Source: CAZDCZ01 sp964504155
GTDB taxonomy: Bacteria > Bacteroidota > Bacteroidia > Bacteroidales > UBA12077
DNA length: 31,402 nucleotides
Reading direction: 5' to 3'
Assembly: GCA_964504155.1 (NCBI GenBank)
Contig: CAZDCZ010000035.1
Span: 1-31,402 of the forward strand
The notes beneath the pieces were generated by a model that was given only the letters and a program-made list of their open reading frames with translations, did not search any database and was not told the origin of the DNA. Of the stretch, positions 1 through 8,752 are shown in pieces. The translations under genes were made by a program, and so were the position numbers. How positions within the stretch are numbered: position 1 is the first letter of the stretch; each line of letters begins with the position of its first letter.

Positions 1-113
1 TTTTCTGAATTGTTCTCATCCAACTTTACAAAAAGTGTGTTTTTATCACGTCTTTTGGTTCCAATTTTACCGTAAACTTTATCTTTTATTTCTTTCCGGC
101 TTTTAGTTTCCAT
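1..113 (-). CDS. HigA-type antitoxin, N-terminal fragment cut by the window edge
   Basis: The minus strand opens with ATG at 113-111, preceded by a good AGGAG ribosome site, and reads METKSRKEIKDKVYGKIGTK before continuing to the window edge without a stop. The pattern 'EIKDK-YGK-GT--RD' is typical of the N-terminus of HigA-like antitoxins that precede an XRE-type helix-turn-helix. It starts 10 bases after the stop of a HigB-like toxin fragment, which is the usual toxin-then-antitoxin order. The helix-turn-helix lies outside the window, so the family call rests on the N-terminal pattern and on the neighbour. An unrelated small protein remains possible. Confidence 0.6.
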   Translation of the reverse strand, partial: METKSRKEIKDKVYGKIGTKRRDKNTLFVKLDENNSE

Positions 114-123
114 TTTCTTTCTC

Positions 124-267
124 CTATTGATTGTAATATTCTTTCATTACACCAATTGCTTTTTGTATTTTATCTTTTGGAGTTTTCTGTATCTTTTTCT
201 GAAAACCATTCAACAAGATTACCAATCTATTTCCGTCAAAAAAGCAAAATACTCGCCAAATATTCAT
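124..267 (-). pseudogene. HigB/RelE-type (Gp49-like) toxin, 3' fragment only
   Basis: A 47-codon minus-strand frame from ATG 267-265 to TAG 126-124 contains NIWRVFCFFDGNRLVILLNG, then FQKK-QKTP and a tail ending in MKEYYNQ. This is the hallmark C-terminal half of HigB-like phage Gp49-type toxins (usually about 100-120 residues): the hydrophobic strand pair, the 'NGFQKK-QKTP' motif and the final helix. The N-terminal half is missing. Only a few codons precede the ATG before an in-frame TAA, and 14 bases upstream lies the stop of the symporter gene. The fragment probably marks a deletion or recombination junction. It is followed by an antitoxin start. I call it a pseudogene; an unusual short protein cannot be excluded. 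Confidence 0.65.
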
Positions 268-281
268 TAAAAAGCGATAAT

Positions 282-1703
282 CTATTTATCTTTGGTAATA
301 CAACTAACAAGTACAATAGCTACAAAAGCAAAAACAAAAGCTACTAATCGTACAGTAAGAAAATTATTTAAGAAATCGATATTTTGCCAAATTATTGTTG
401 TAAAAAATCCTGTAAGCATTCCTGCAATTACACCTTGTTTGGTTATTTTTTTCCAATACAAAATAAGCAATAATGCAGGACCAAAAGATGCCCCTAGTCC
501 TGCCCATGCATACGAAACAAGTTCGAATATTAAGTCTTTAGAAGTAACAGCAATAACAAAGCCCAACACTCCTACAACAATAGTAATTATTCTACTTAAA
601 TGTAATAATGCTTTATCGGTAACATTTTTGCCAAGGGTTTTATGATAAAAATCTTCGATAACCGATGAAGTAATTACCAATAATTGACTATCGGCCGTTG
701 ACATCATAGCGGCAATAGCTCCTGAGATAAGAATCCCTGCAAGCCACGCCGGCAAAATATTATTAGCAAGATACGGCATCACATTCTCAACATCGTCGAA
801 ATATCCTTGTTTGTACAAACCCAAACCAACAAGTCCGATAATTATAGCACCCGAAAAAGCAGGTATTACCCATGCAATAGCGATATTTCTACTAAGTTTT
901 ATTTTTGAAGGATCTTTAATAGCCATAAAACGTGTTAATAAATGAGGTTGTCCCATATATCCAAGTGCCCAACTCAAGCCCCCAATGACAACTACAAAAG
1001 CAGCCCAACCGGTTTTTCCACCAAAGAAACTTGCATAATCGTCTCCTTGCTCGGCTACTGCCGAAACCAAAGAGCCTCCTTGATTATGCAATTCTATCAT
1101 CCCGGCAATAGGTATTATTATTAAAGCGGCAATCATTATTATTCCTTGAATAAGATCTGTCCAAGCAACAGCAAAAAAACCTCCCATCATAGTATAAAAT
1201 ATAATAACTACTGCGCCAATTATCATACCTATTACTATTGGAATATTAAATGTAACATTTAGTACTTTACCTGCCCCATTAAATTGAGCAGCTAAATAAA
1301 AAGTAAAGAAGAAAATTATAATAAACGTAGCAATAACACGAATTGATTTTACATCGTCTCCAAATTTTACTGCAAAGAAGTTAGGCAAAGTAATAGCCGA
1401 TAATTTCTCCGATTCGATACGTAATTTTTTTGCTATAACAAACCAATAAAAAACAATACCTATAACACAACCAAGAGCTGTCCACGATTCCATAAATCCG
1501 GTTGCCATAGCTGCTCCTGGGAGACCTAATAATAACCAGGCGGATTCACCTGATGCTCTTTCGGAAAATGCAACTACCCATGGATTAAGTTTCCTTCCTG
1601 CAATAAAAAAATCGTCGTGCGTCTTATTTATTTTATAAGTAATAACACCAACGACTAAAACAATAATTAAATAAATAATAAAACCAATGAGAGTATATGA
1701 CAT
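282..1703 (-). CDS. putP: Sodium/proline-type symporter (SSS family, PutP-like)
   Basis: This 473-residue inner-membrane protein imports a small solute, most likely proline, using the sodium gradient. It is uniformly hydrophobic, with about 13 predicted membrane segments. Two sodium-site regions are recognisable: helix 2 with ASGESAWLLLGLPG at 50-63, and the helix-9 motif 'GAIAAMMSTADSQLLV', whose Ser-Thr pair corresponds to the PutP sodium ligands. In E. coli PutP the helix-2 motif is ASDMSGWLLMGLPG. Here the Asp (Asp55 in E. coli) is Gly52 and the next residue is Glu53, so the acidic group is shifted by one. The gene stands alone and is divergent from the TPR gene. The symporter fold is secure; proline as substrate is inferred. 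Confidence 0.88.
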   Translation of the reverse strand: MSYTLIGFIIYLIIVLVVGVITYKINKTHDDFFIAGRKLNPWVVAFSERASGESAWLLLGLPGAAMATGFMESWTALGCVIGIVFYWFVIAKKLRIESEKLSAITLPNFFAVKFGDDVKSIRVIATFIIIFFFTFYLAAQFNGAGKVLNVTFNIPIVIGMIIGAVVIIFYTMMGGFFAVAWTDLIQGIIMIAALIIIPIAGMIELHNQGGSLVSAVAEQGDDYASFFGGKTGWAAFVVVIGGLSWALGYMGQPHLLTRFMAIKDPSKIKLSRNIAIAWVIPAFSGAIIIGLVGLGLYKQGYFDDVENVMPYLANNILPAWLAGILISGAIAAMMSTADSQLLVITSSVIEDFYHKTLGKNVTDKALLHLSRIITIVVGVLGFVIAVTSKDLIFELVSYAWAGLGASFGPALLLILYWKKITKQGVIAGMLTGFFTTIIWQNIDFLNNFLTVRLVAFVFAFVAIVLVSCITKDK

Positions 1704-1935
1704 AATATTTTGAATATTTTGAATATTTAAACAATTAAAAAAACTTTTATTTCGTTTCTAAGATACAATTTATATATCAGAAATCATTATGAGTCAATTC
1801 ATAATTATGTATTTGTAACTTAACAACACACATATACAAATAAAAATTAAAAAATATATCAAAAAATAAACAATATAATATCTAATACAAGTTTCAAATA
1901 ATTTTAATAATTTTGAAGTATAAAATTTTAATATT

Positions 1936-4170
1936 ATGAAATACAAAGAAATATATAATTCGCACAAAAATATATGCAATTTAACATATAAACGTAATTT
2001 AAGTACAGTATTTGAATTACTAACTACTCTTGCAAAAGAAACTCGAAAAGAATATTATTCAATTCAAGTAAGTAAATATCTTGATACGTATAAAAACATA
2101 TTAAAGCACTCATTCTCGGGAATAACAGATCCGGAACGAAACAATGTTTACAATAAGTTAATAAGATCGGTACTTGAATTAGCCGACGAAATTAAAGAAT
2201 TATTATTAACAAACTCGTCGGAATTAACCATATATAAGATGAAATGGAGTTTCGACCAAAAGAAAATATCCGATCTTTCAGAAACAAAATCTATATTAGA
2301 AAGTCTTATTATTGACGATGAACTTAGGGATATTTTATATGATGAAAATAATACAAATATCAATTCTTCGAAAATTACTAGACAACAATCGTTAAAACAA
2401 CTCTTTAACTTTATATGGTTTAGCGATAAGTATAAAGAAATAGAAATTAAGCTTGTAAATACAATTTGTAATTCTTCCAGAATACCATGGCACGACAAAT
2501 CGCTAATTGTAAGCGCATTAACATTAAGCTTGTTACGTAACTTCGATAAAAACAAATTACTTTTATTATTCAAATTTTTTAATAAAAACGAAGATCAGGT
2601 ATGGCAAAGAGCGTTTATCAGTATAATGATTTCTATATTTCTATATAATGACAGGATTTCCTTATATCCGGAAATAATTAATAAAATTGATGAGTTAAAA
2701 GATGCAAATGATATAGAGAAAAACTTAGAAGCTGTTATTGTTCAATTTATCAAATCGAAAGATACAGAGAAAATTACTAAACAATGGGAAGAAGAAATTC
2801 TTCCTGAAATTGTAAAAATGCAACCAAAACTAGAAGAGAAATTAGATGTTGAAAATATTATTTCTGATAAGTTCTTAGAAGATAAAAATCCCGATTGGGA
2901 AAGAGTATTTGAAGATTCTCCCGATTTAATGGATAAGTTACAAAAACTTTCAGAAATGCAAATTGACGGTTCAGATGTATTTATGAGTGCTTTTGGCAAA
3001 TTAAAACAGTTTCCTTTTTTTAATACTTTAAGCAATTGGTTTCAGCCTTTTTATAAAGAAAACTCAGAATTATCTGACATAACTAAATCTACAGACTCTC
3101 AATTTGATTTATATCCTTTTATTGAAAAATTAGAATCTTCGTATTATATGTGTAATTCGGATAAATACTCCTTTTGCCTGAATCTACAATTCGTTCCAGA
3201 CGAGCATAAAAAAATGATGCTAGAAATGTTTAACGAAGAAATGAAAGGAATGGAAGAAATTGCTAATGAAGATGAGATTCTAAACAATTTTGCAAAAACA
3301 AAAAGCATTTTTACGCAATACATACAAGATTTATATAGATTTTATAAACTTCATAATTTAAGAAATGAATTTGTTGATATATTTGAACTTAAGCTCGATT
3401 TTCATAATACAATTTTTTATAAAAGAATAATTAAAGACCAAACGATTTTAAGAAATACCGCAGAATTCTTTCTAGAAAAAAATCATTTCGATTCTGCTCT
3501 TGAAATTTTTCTACAATTAGAAAATACAATAGAAACAGAAACAGATATAGAACTATTCGAAAAAATTGCCTATTGTTACCAACGTATGGGTAATTATAAA
3601 AATGCACTCGATTATTACAAAAAAGCCGATTTATTCGACACTAACAAAATATGGATTACAAAAAAAATAGCTCTTTGTTATCGTTATCTTAACGAGCATA
3701 AAAATGCCTTACATTACTATAAAGAAGCAGAAAAATTAGAACCTGAAAATCTATACATACAAGCTTTCATTGGACATACTTTATTACGACTAAAAAAATA
3801 TAATGAAGCCTTAAAATATTATTTTAAAGTTGAATATTTAGCTCCGGCAAACACAAAAATCCAACGTCCAATTGCATGGATATCCTTTATTTTAGGCAAA
3901 TTCGACACAGCAAAAAAATATTACGAAAACTTGCTCGAGAAAGATGAAAATATTAACGACACAATATATCTCGGACATGTTTATTGGTGCACCAAAGATA
4001 TAGCATCGGCCTTAAATTGCTATATAAAATATGTTAATGTTAAAAACTTCGATTCAAATAATATTATTAAAATATTTGATGAAGATTCTGATATTCTTTT
4101 AAAACATGGAATAAATAAAATAGATATCGATCTTATGAAAGACTATATTATTTTCTCAATCGGAAAATAA
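1936..4170 (+). CDS. Large TPR-repeat protein of unknown function
   Basis: This 744-residue soluble protein has no signal peptide or membrane segment. Residues 1-480 are charged and helical with no motif I recognise. Residues about 510-700 carry at least four tetratricopeptide-like repeats, recognisable by 'A--YY-KA--L-P-N' cores such as KNALDYYKKADLF, KNALHYYKEAEKLEPEN and NEALKYYFKVEYLAPAN. TPR arrays are protein-binding scaffolds, so a role in assembling or recruiting partners is likely, but no partner is indicated. It is transcribed alone. Downstream, it converges on the nitroreductase operon. The start at 1936 is the first ATG of the frame, and no clear ribosome site precedes it, as is common in Bacteroidetes. 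Confidence 0.85.
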   Translation: MKYKEIYNSHKNICNLTYKRNLSTVFELLTTLAKETRKEYYSIQVSKYLDTYKNILKHSFSGITDPERNNVYNKLIRSVLELADEIKELLLTNSSELTIYKMKWSFDQKKISDLSETKSILESLIIDDELRDILYDENNTNINSSKITRQQSLKQLFNFIWFSDKYKEIEIKLVNTICNSSRIPWHDKSLIVSALTLSLLRNFDKNKLLLLFKFFNKNEDQVWQRAFISIMISIFLYNDRISLYPEIINKIDELKDANDIEKNLEAVIVQFIKSKDTEKITKQWEEEILPEIVKMQPKLEEKLDVENIISDKFLEDKNPDWERVFEDSPDLMDKLQKLSEMQIDGSDVFMSAFGKLKQFPFFNTLSNWFQPFYKENSELSDITKSTDSQFDLYPFIEKLESSYYMCNSDKYSFCLNLQFVPDEHKKMMLEMFNEEMKGMEEIANEDEILNNFAKTKSIFTQYIQDLYRFYKLHNLRNEFVDIFELKLDFHNTIFYKRIIKDQTILRNTAEFFLEKNHFDSALEIFLQLENTIETETDIELFEKIAYCYQRMGNYKNALDYYKKADLFDTNKIWITKKIALCYRYLNEHKNALHYYKEAEKLEPENLYIQAFIGHTLLRLKKYNEALKYYFKVEYLAPANTKIQRPIAWISFILGKFDTAKKYYENLLEKDENINDTIYLGHVYWCTKDIASALNCYIKYVNVKNFDSNNIIKIFDEDSDILLKHGINKIDIDLMKDYIIFSIGK

Positions 4171-4285
4171 TATTCAAAAAATCTATTTTAAGCAAAAAAC
4201 ACCAATCTTTAATATTAATGTCTAACATACTGTAATTTATGCATACGCAACTTGCTTTTATATTTCCGATATTTAATATAAAATT

Positions 4286-4311
4286 AAAAAAGTCTCGAAA
4301 TAAACGAGACT
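4286..4311 (-). terminator. Intrinsic terminator after the nitroreductase operon
   Basis: A perfect 7-bp stem AGTCTCG / CGAGACT (4291-4297 and 4305-4311) encloses a 7-base AT loop. Read on the minus strand it is followed by a T-run (4290-4286 and beyond). It lies about 45 bases past the stop of the minus-strand nitroreductase gene. Confidence 0.7.
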
Positions 4312-4321
4312 ATTAAATAAA

Positions 4322-4336
4322 CTGAGTTCGATATAA
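4322..4336 (+). repeat. Solo copy of an inverted-repeat end sequence
   Basis: CTGAGTTCGATATAA here is identical over 15 bases to the left terminal repeat at 21672-21686, and differs by one base from the right end of that element. No partner repeat is visible nearby, so it looks like a relic end of the same element family, or a chance match. Confidence 0.4.
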
Positions 4337-4355
4337 AATTTTATTTACAATTATT

Positions 4356-4898
4356 TTATCTTTTAAAATCTTTATAAAAGAATCTTTCATAATGCACAAC
4401 TTCACCTAATGGTTTTCTTTTCTTTTTAGTTGGATTTTGATTTTTATTATCGTCTGAATATCCAATAGGGATTAAAGCAATTGGTTCAATATCATCTGGT
4501 AAATGTAGAATTTCTACACTTTTCATAATATCGAACATACAAACCCAACAAGTTGCCAAACCTAAATCGGTAGCAGCTAAAGTCATATGATCTATTGCAA
4601 TTGCAACATCAATATCGGTATGGATTTTACCATCTGATCGTCTCCACGCTTCACCATGATCGCCACAAACAGCAATAATTGCCGGAGCAGTTTTTATCCA
4701 ATCTTTTTTATATACCTCGCACAATTTTTCTAAATGTTCTTTCTGCTGAACAACGATAAACTTCCATGGTTGTGTATTTTTTGCAGATGGTGCAATTCTC
4801 CCAGCTTCTAAAACTTGTTCTAATTTCTCCTTTTCTATTGCCGTATCTTTATATTTACGACAAGAATATCTTCTTTTTGCTAAATCTAAAAATGACAT
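4356..4898 (-). CDS. Nitroreductase-family FMN oxidoreductase
   Basis: This 180-residue cytoplasmic flavoprotein belongs to the family that reduces nitro-compounds, quinones or flavins with NAD(P)H. Family features are visible: the N-terminal FMN-phosphate motif RRYSCRKY at about 9-16, 'APSAKNTQPWKF' at about 37-48, and a C-terminal 'IALIPIGY' strand with a basic tail. The length is normal for the single-domain class. It is the last gene of a minus-strand operon, 33 bases after the S4-domain gene, and is followed by a clear terminator. The physiological substrate cannot be told from sequence. A second, divergent nitroreductase lies at 8753-9307. Confidence 0.88.
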   Translation of the reverse strand: MSFLDLAKRRYSCRKYKDTAIEKEKLEQVLEAGRIAPSAKNTQPWKFIVVQQKEHLEKLCEVYKKDWIKTAPAIIAVCGDHGEAWRRSDGKIHTDIDVAIAIDHMTLAATDLGLATCWVCMFDIMKSVEILHLPDDIEPIALIPIGYSDDNKNQNPTKKKRKPLGEVVHYERFFYKDFKR

Positions 4899-4931
4899 AA
4901 TTAAATTATAAATTTATAATACTAATATTTA

Positions 4932-5144
4932 TTATTCTACTTTAATTTTTTCTTCGAATACCTCAACAATATCTCCTGAGCGTATTTTTGCCCTCTTCCG
5001 ACTTTCTTCTTCTCCATTCAATTTTACTTCTCCGTTATCTACAATAATCTTTGCTTCGGCTCCACTAGAGCATATATGCATTACTTTAAGTAATTTTATT
5101 AATTCTATATACTCATCATCTTCTCGCAATTCAAATTTAATCAT
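4932..5144 (-). CDS. Small S4-domain RNA-binding protein (YbcJ-like)
   Basis: This 70-residue protein is a single S4 RNA-binding domain. It contains IELIKLLKVMHICSSGAEAK, then 'VDNGEVKLNGEEESRKRAKIRSGD', the turn-and-loop signature shared by YbcJ/RlbA-like proteins and ribosomal protein S4. Such proteins bind structured RNA and are linked to ribosome assembly or stalled-ribosome rescue. The start codon overlaps the last 8 bases of the upstream C45 lipoprotein gene, so translation of the two is probably coupled. That pairing is odd, because one protein is exported and the other is a cytoplasmic RNA binder. The length is typical for the family. Confidence 0.85.
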   Translation of the reverse strand: MIKFELREDDEYIELIKLLKVMHICSSGAEAKIIVDNGEVKLNGEEESRKRAKIRSGDIVEVFEEKIKVE

Positions 5145-6948
5145 TATTTCTGTTTTTATATTTATCTACAATAATATTTATTTTTCCCATCTCTTCTTTT
5201 GTTCTATCATCATATAAGTACTGGCTAATATATTTTTCTATCTTACTATACAAATCATCTATTCTATTAGATAAGTCCTGATTATCAGGACTGTTTTCAA
5301 TTATCTTATCATACATAATAATAAGTTGTTGCCATGCTATATACTTGTAATACGGTGAAAGAGTTTCAATTTGAAGCATTTCTTTTAATACTATTACGGC
5401 ATCTTCATATTCATTATTCGCATTTAGTATTGAATATTTATTATAATATGGTTGAAAATATTCTGAATACATTTCCATATACTCATCGGCATATTTTTTT
5501 GCCATATCAAAATATTTTGCTTCACTATAATATTTCGACAGTAAAAAAGCTTTATATCCCGGATTTAATTTATACTTATCGAGTTCTTTAACAATTACAT
5601 TTATATCCTTACCATTTACTTTCTTTTTATCGCCATAATTCTTTCTGTACCACGAAAGATATTTTTTCATTTCTACAAATTCAATATCAATACATTCATT
5701 ATTTAAATCATTAAATTTCTTTATACTATTACTTTTAATATCATATTCGAGATATTTTCTACATGCAGCTAAACCTGCTCCATAAGAAAAATATATTTTA
5801 TTCTCAAAATTATCCATTATACAGCTTTTTTCTGTAATTGAATTATTTATTGAGTAGCCATAATTTGGAGCATTTGAATAATTATAATATTCTTTATTTG
5901 TTATTATTTTATATGATTTATTTATAATGTCTAAATCTCTATATTTCTTATTCAATTCTTTCATTTTACTTTCTCTCGCAATATTAGATGTAGAAAACAT
6001 CCATATTGGACTATAAGCATACCTTCCCTTTTGCGAAAGAGATAAATTCTCTACAAAAAGAAAATTATTCTTCATTTCAATTTTTGATATCTTACCCCGT
6101 GTTAATTCATAAATAGCACCTGTATTATCAATTTTACTCCCTACTGTAATAAACCATGAATGAGAACTGTATCCATCAAGCAATTTATCTACATCATTTA
6201 AGTTATTTGCTTTCTCTAATATGCTTCTAACTTTATAAGCCAATGGCATTCCTATATTATAATCTTTAATTTTCTCGCCTTTATCTACAGGAGCTCCATT
6301 CATATTAATCGATATAGATAAACCATTATTATTCATTCCGGTATATACACCCGGATAACCAATAAATGTTAAATTTGTAAATGGATTTTTTCCATCTATT
6401 ATATAATTTACAATTAAAGGATGTTTTGCAATATCATCAAATCCGGGCCAATCGAGATTTCTACCATGAACAATTTTACTTTCGTCTTTCATTATAAATG
6501 AAGTACAGCTTATCTTAAAAAACAATTGTGGGAAATAAGCTATCAATTTTATATCTCTTAGGTTTAATTCACTTCCATCTGTTATTCCTTGTAATTCCTG
6601 AATATACTCATTCGGAACTTTTTCTTCTATTCTTTTAATCTTAACACCTAAAACAATATTTGTTAACCACTTTTTTACAAAAAAACTTCCAATATATGTA
6701 TCCAACAAACTATCTACGGTATTATCCATATCAACTAACTGCTTATTCAATAACACACCATATTGCAAGCCAGCTTCATATGGAGTCCCCTTTACAGTTA
6801 ATATAGGATAGTTATCGTAAATAATTAATGATCCTTGATGAAAAAAACTCTCATTTTTGTTTCTTTGAATTTGTAAGGCAGAATATTGCTTCGATTTACA
6901 TGAAAAAATCACAAAAGGAATAACTAAAACTATAAATAATTTCTTCAT
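5137..6948 (-). CDS. C45-type Ntn-hydrolase lipoprotein with TPR-like tail
   Basis: This 603-residue protein starts with a lipoprotein signal ending in the lipobox IFSC (Cys17), so it should be anchored in the cell envelope. Residues 50-400 resemble the acyl-CoA:6-aminopenicillanate acyltransferase / peptidase C45 family. The candidate nucleophile is Cys148 in 'ISCTSFIMKDESKIVHGRNLDW', followed by the conserved GRNLDW and a 'YPGVYTGMNNNGLSISIN' segment. Members cleave or transfer amide-linked acyl groups after self-processing just before the Cys. Residues about 465-590 are helical and TPR-like, which is longer than the core family. It is the first gene of an operon with the S4 protein and a nitroreductase. 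The substrate is unknown. Confidence 0.8.
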   Translation of the reverse strand: MKKLFIVLVIPFVIFSCKSKQYSALQIQRNKNESFFHQGSLIIYDNYPILTVKGTPYEAGLQYGVLLNKQLVDMDNTVDSLLDTYIGSFFVKKWLTNIVLGVKIKRIEEKVPNEYIQELQGITDGSELNLRDIKLIAYFPQLFFKISCTSFIMKDESKIVHGRNLDWPGFDDIAKHPLIVNYIIDGKNPFTNLTFIGYPGVYTGMNNNGLSISINMNGAPVDKGEKIKDYNIGMPLAYKVRSILEKANNLNDVDKLLDGYSSHSWFITVGSKIDNTGAIYELTRGKISKIEMKNNFLFVENLSLSQKGRYAYSPIWMFSTSNIARESKMKELNKKYRDLDIINKSYKIITNKEYYNYSNAPNYGYSINNSITEKSCIMDNFENKIYFSYGAGLAACRKYLEYDIKSNSIKKFNDLNNECIDIEFVEMKKYLSWYRKNYGDKKKVNGKDINVIVKELDKYKLNPGYKAFLLSKYYSEAKYFDMAKKYADEYMEMYSEYFQPYYNKYSILNANNEYEDAVIVLKEMLQIETLSPYYKYIAWQQLIIMYDKIIENSPDNQDLSNRIDDLYSKIEKYISQYLYDDRTKEEMGKINIIVDKYKNRNND

Positions 6949-7153
6949 ATAATTTGAATATAAGATATTGTTTCTTTTTAGTAATGCTACTTTTAAAATT
7001 ACAAATTTACTAATTCCTGGTTTTTTTTATTATTTCTCGAAATTACTAAAAAAATAAATAATTTAATTAATCAGAAAAAACAAATAACATCATGAAGATA
7101 AAATAAATACTACAAAATATTTATATGACAATAAATAATATATAAAAAACCGT

Positions 7154-7161
7154 TATCTTTA
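7154..7161 (+). promoter_or_regulatory. Possible -7 promoter box (TATCTTTA)
   Basis: TATCTTTA resembles the Bacteroidetes -7 consensus TAnnTTTG with one mismatch. It lies just before the first ATG of the frame (7163). If it is the promoter, the real start is the second ATG at 7184. No convincing TTTG -33 box is seen. Confidence 0.35.
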
Positions 7162-7183
7162 AATGTTAAAACGAAGTAATATT

Positions 7184-7810
7184 ATGAATGTACACAAAAT
7201 TACAATATCATTATTTTTAATTTTCATTCTATGTGTATTATCAGTAAAAAGTCAGATTCCTGTAGTTACAGTAACTTTTAACAATTCAATAGATTCGTTA
7301 TATTATAAACAAAAAACCACATGGATAACTCTTACTCCCATTACTTTTACAAGCAAAAAATTTTCTCCCGACAAGGGTAAAACATGGGAAAAGCTTGGTA
7401 TGTTTGGAGGCAATTTAAAAACCCACTTATTAGCCGATTCAATAGGAACAAGAAATATAAACAATTACAAAAATTCCAGAATTTTAGGAATAACAGAAAT
7501 GACAATTGGGCCCTTACTAATATACAAATACATATTAAATAAAAATTCTAACACAAAGAATCAATCATCGGAAGATGATATTTATAAACAAGAAATTGAT
7601 GAAACAGGTTTACTCCCAATTGGAATAATTATGTTTACTACAGGAGTAATAACTTATCATTTTATTTCAAAAAAATATTTAACTAATGCTTTACACAGAT
7701 TAAAAATAATACAGAATCCAAATTATGATCCTTTTCAACATTTACGCCTAAATTTTAAATTAGATAAAGTTTCAGATACTCCACAAATATCACTAGTCTT
7801 AACATTCTAA
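7184..7810 (+). CDS. Small exported protein of unknown function
   Basis: This is a 208-residue protein if the second ATG is used. That choice puts KITISLFLIFILCVLSVKS close to the N-terminus as a signal peptide with likely cleavage before QIPV. Starting at 7163 would add seven residues and leave little room for a promoter. A second hydrophobic stretch at about 155-170 (LLPIGIIMFTTGVITYHFI) and one near 100-115 suggest a membrane-associated protein. No conserved motif is recognised. It lies divergent from the C45 operon and upstream of the EamA gene, with a 58-base gap that could allow co-transcription. Confidence 0.65.
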   Translation: MNVHKITISLFLIFILCVLSVKSQIPVVTVTFNNSIDSLYYKQKTTWITLTPITFTSKKFSPDKGKTWEKLGMFGGNLKTHLLADSIGTRNINNYKNSRILGITEMTIGPLLIYKYILNKNSNTKNQSSEDDIYKQEIDETGLLPIGIIMFTTGVITYHFISKKYLTNALHRLKIIQNPNYDPFQHLRLNFKLDKVSDTPQISLVLTF

Positions 7811-7868
7811 TTGTTCAACATAATTTGTTCTGGTAAAAAACAATAATCTATATCGAAAATAAATAATT

Positions 7869-8732
7869 ATGACTTGGGTAATTTTTGCATTTCTTACAGC
7901 CATATTTCGCTCGTTAACTGATGTAGCAGGTAAATTTAGTTTAAAAAATATTGATGAATATATTGTAGCATGGTCGTTAAATTTTTTTTCTTTACCATTT
8001 CTCATTCCTTTACTTTTTTTTATTGATATTCCTTCGGTATCATCCGGATTTTGGATAGCTTTGCTTATTAGTGGCATCTTAAATGTTGTTGCTGTAATTC
8101 TTTACATGAGAGCAATAAAACTTTCAGATCTCTCACTAAGCATACCAATGATAACATTTACTCCGCTATTTTTACTTATAACATCACCAATAATTATTGG
8201 AGAATTTCCAAATATTTATGGAATATTTGGGATTTTACTTATTGTATTTGGCTCATATATTTTAAATATAAAAGAAAGAAAAAAGGGATTATTAGCTCCT
8301 TTCAAAGCATTAATAAAAAACAAAGGGCCTAAGCTAATGCTAATTGTTGCATTTATTTGGAGTATTACATCGAATTTCGATAAAATTGGAATTCAAAATT
8401 CGTCAGCTATATTTTGGTGTGTTTCGATAAATATTTTTATAACTATAATAATTACTCCAATAATATTTTTACGATCGAAGAATAATATTAAACAAATAAG
8501 TAATAATTTTAAGCCTTTATTTACAATTGGTTTTACAAATGCTGTTATGATATTATGTCATATGATAGCTATTAGTTTAACATTAGTTGCATATGTTATA
8601 TCGATAAAACGAGCCAGTGCAATAATTAGTGTACTTTTGGGAAGTATTTTTTTCAAAGAAAAAAATCTAAAATCGAGACTTTTAGGTTCTCTAATAATGA
8701 TAATGGGAGTATTATTAATTACTCTATTTTAA
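7869..8732 (+). CDS. EamA/DMT-family membrane transporter
   Basis: This 287-residue integral membrane protein has about ten hydrophobic helices arranged as two five-helix halves (roughly 1-137 and 150-287), the hallmark of the drug/metabolite transporter superfamily. The N-terminus 'WVIFAFLTAIFRSLTDVAGKFSLK' and the segment near 258-270 (RASAIISVLLGSIFFKE) fit EamA domain ends. Such proteins export or exchange small metabolites; the substrate cannot be predicted. It is followed 20 bases later by a nitroreductase gene on the same strand, so the two are probably one transcript. Confidence 0.88.
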   Translation: MTWVIFAFLTAIFRSLTDVAGKFSLKNIDEYIVAWSLNFFSLPFLIPLLFFIDIPSVSSGFWIALLISGILNVVAVILYMRAIKLSDLSLSIPMITFTPLFLLITSPIIIGEFPNIYGIFGILLIVFGSYILNIKERKKGLLAPFKALIKNKGPKLMLIVAFIWSITSNFDKIGIQNSSAIFWCVSINIFITIIITPIIFLRSKNNIKQISNNFKPLFTIGFTNAVMILCHMIAISLTLVAYVISIKRASAIISVLLGSIFFKEKNLKSRLLGSLIMIMGVLLITLF

Positions 8733-8752
8733 ATATATTAAAAACGAATTAT

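Noticed and set aside
156..347. Plus-strand open frame of 63 codons
   Set aside because: It is antisense to the HigB-like fragment and the symporter end, which carry clear family motifs; no family features of its own.
292..645. Plus-strand open frame of 117 codons
   Set aside because: Antisense shadow of the symporter gene; composition reflects the complementary codons.
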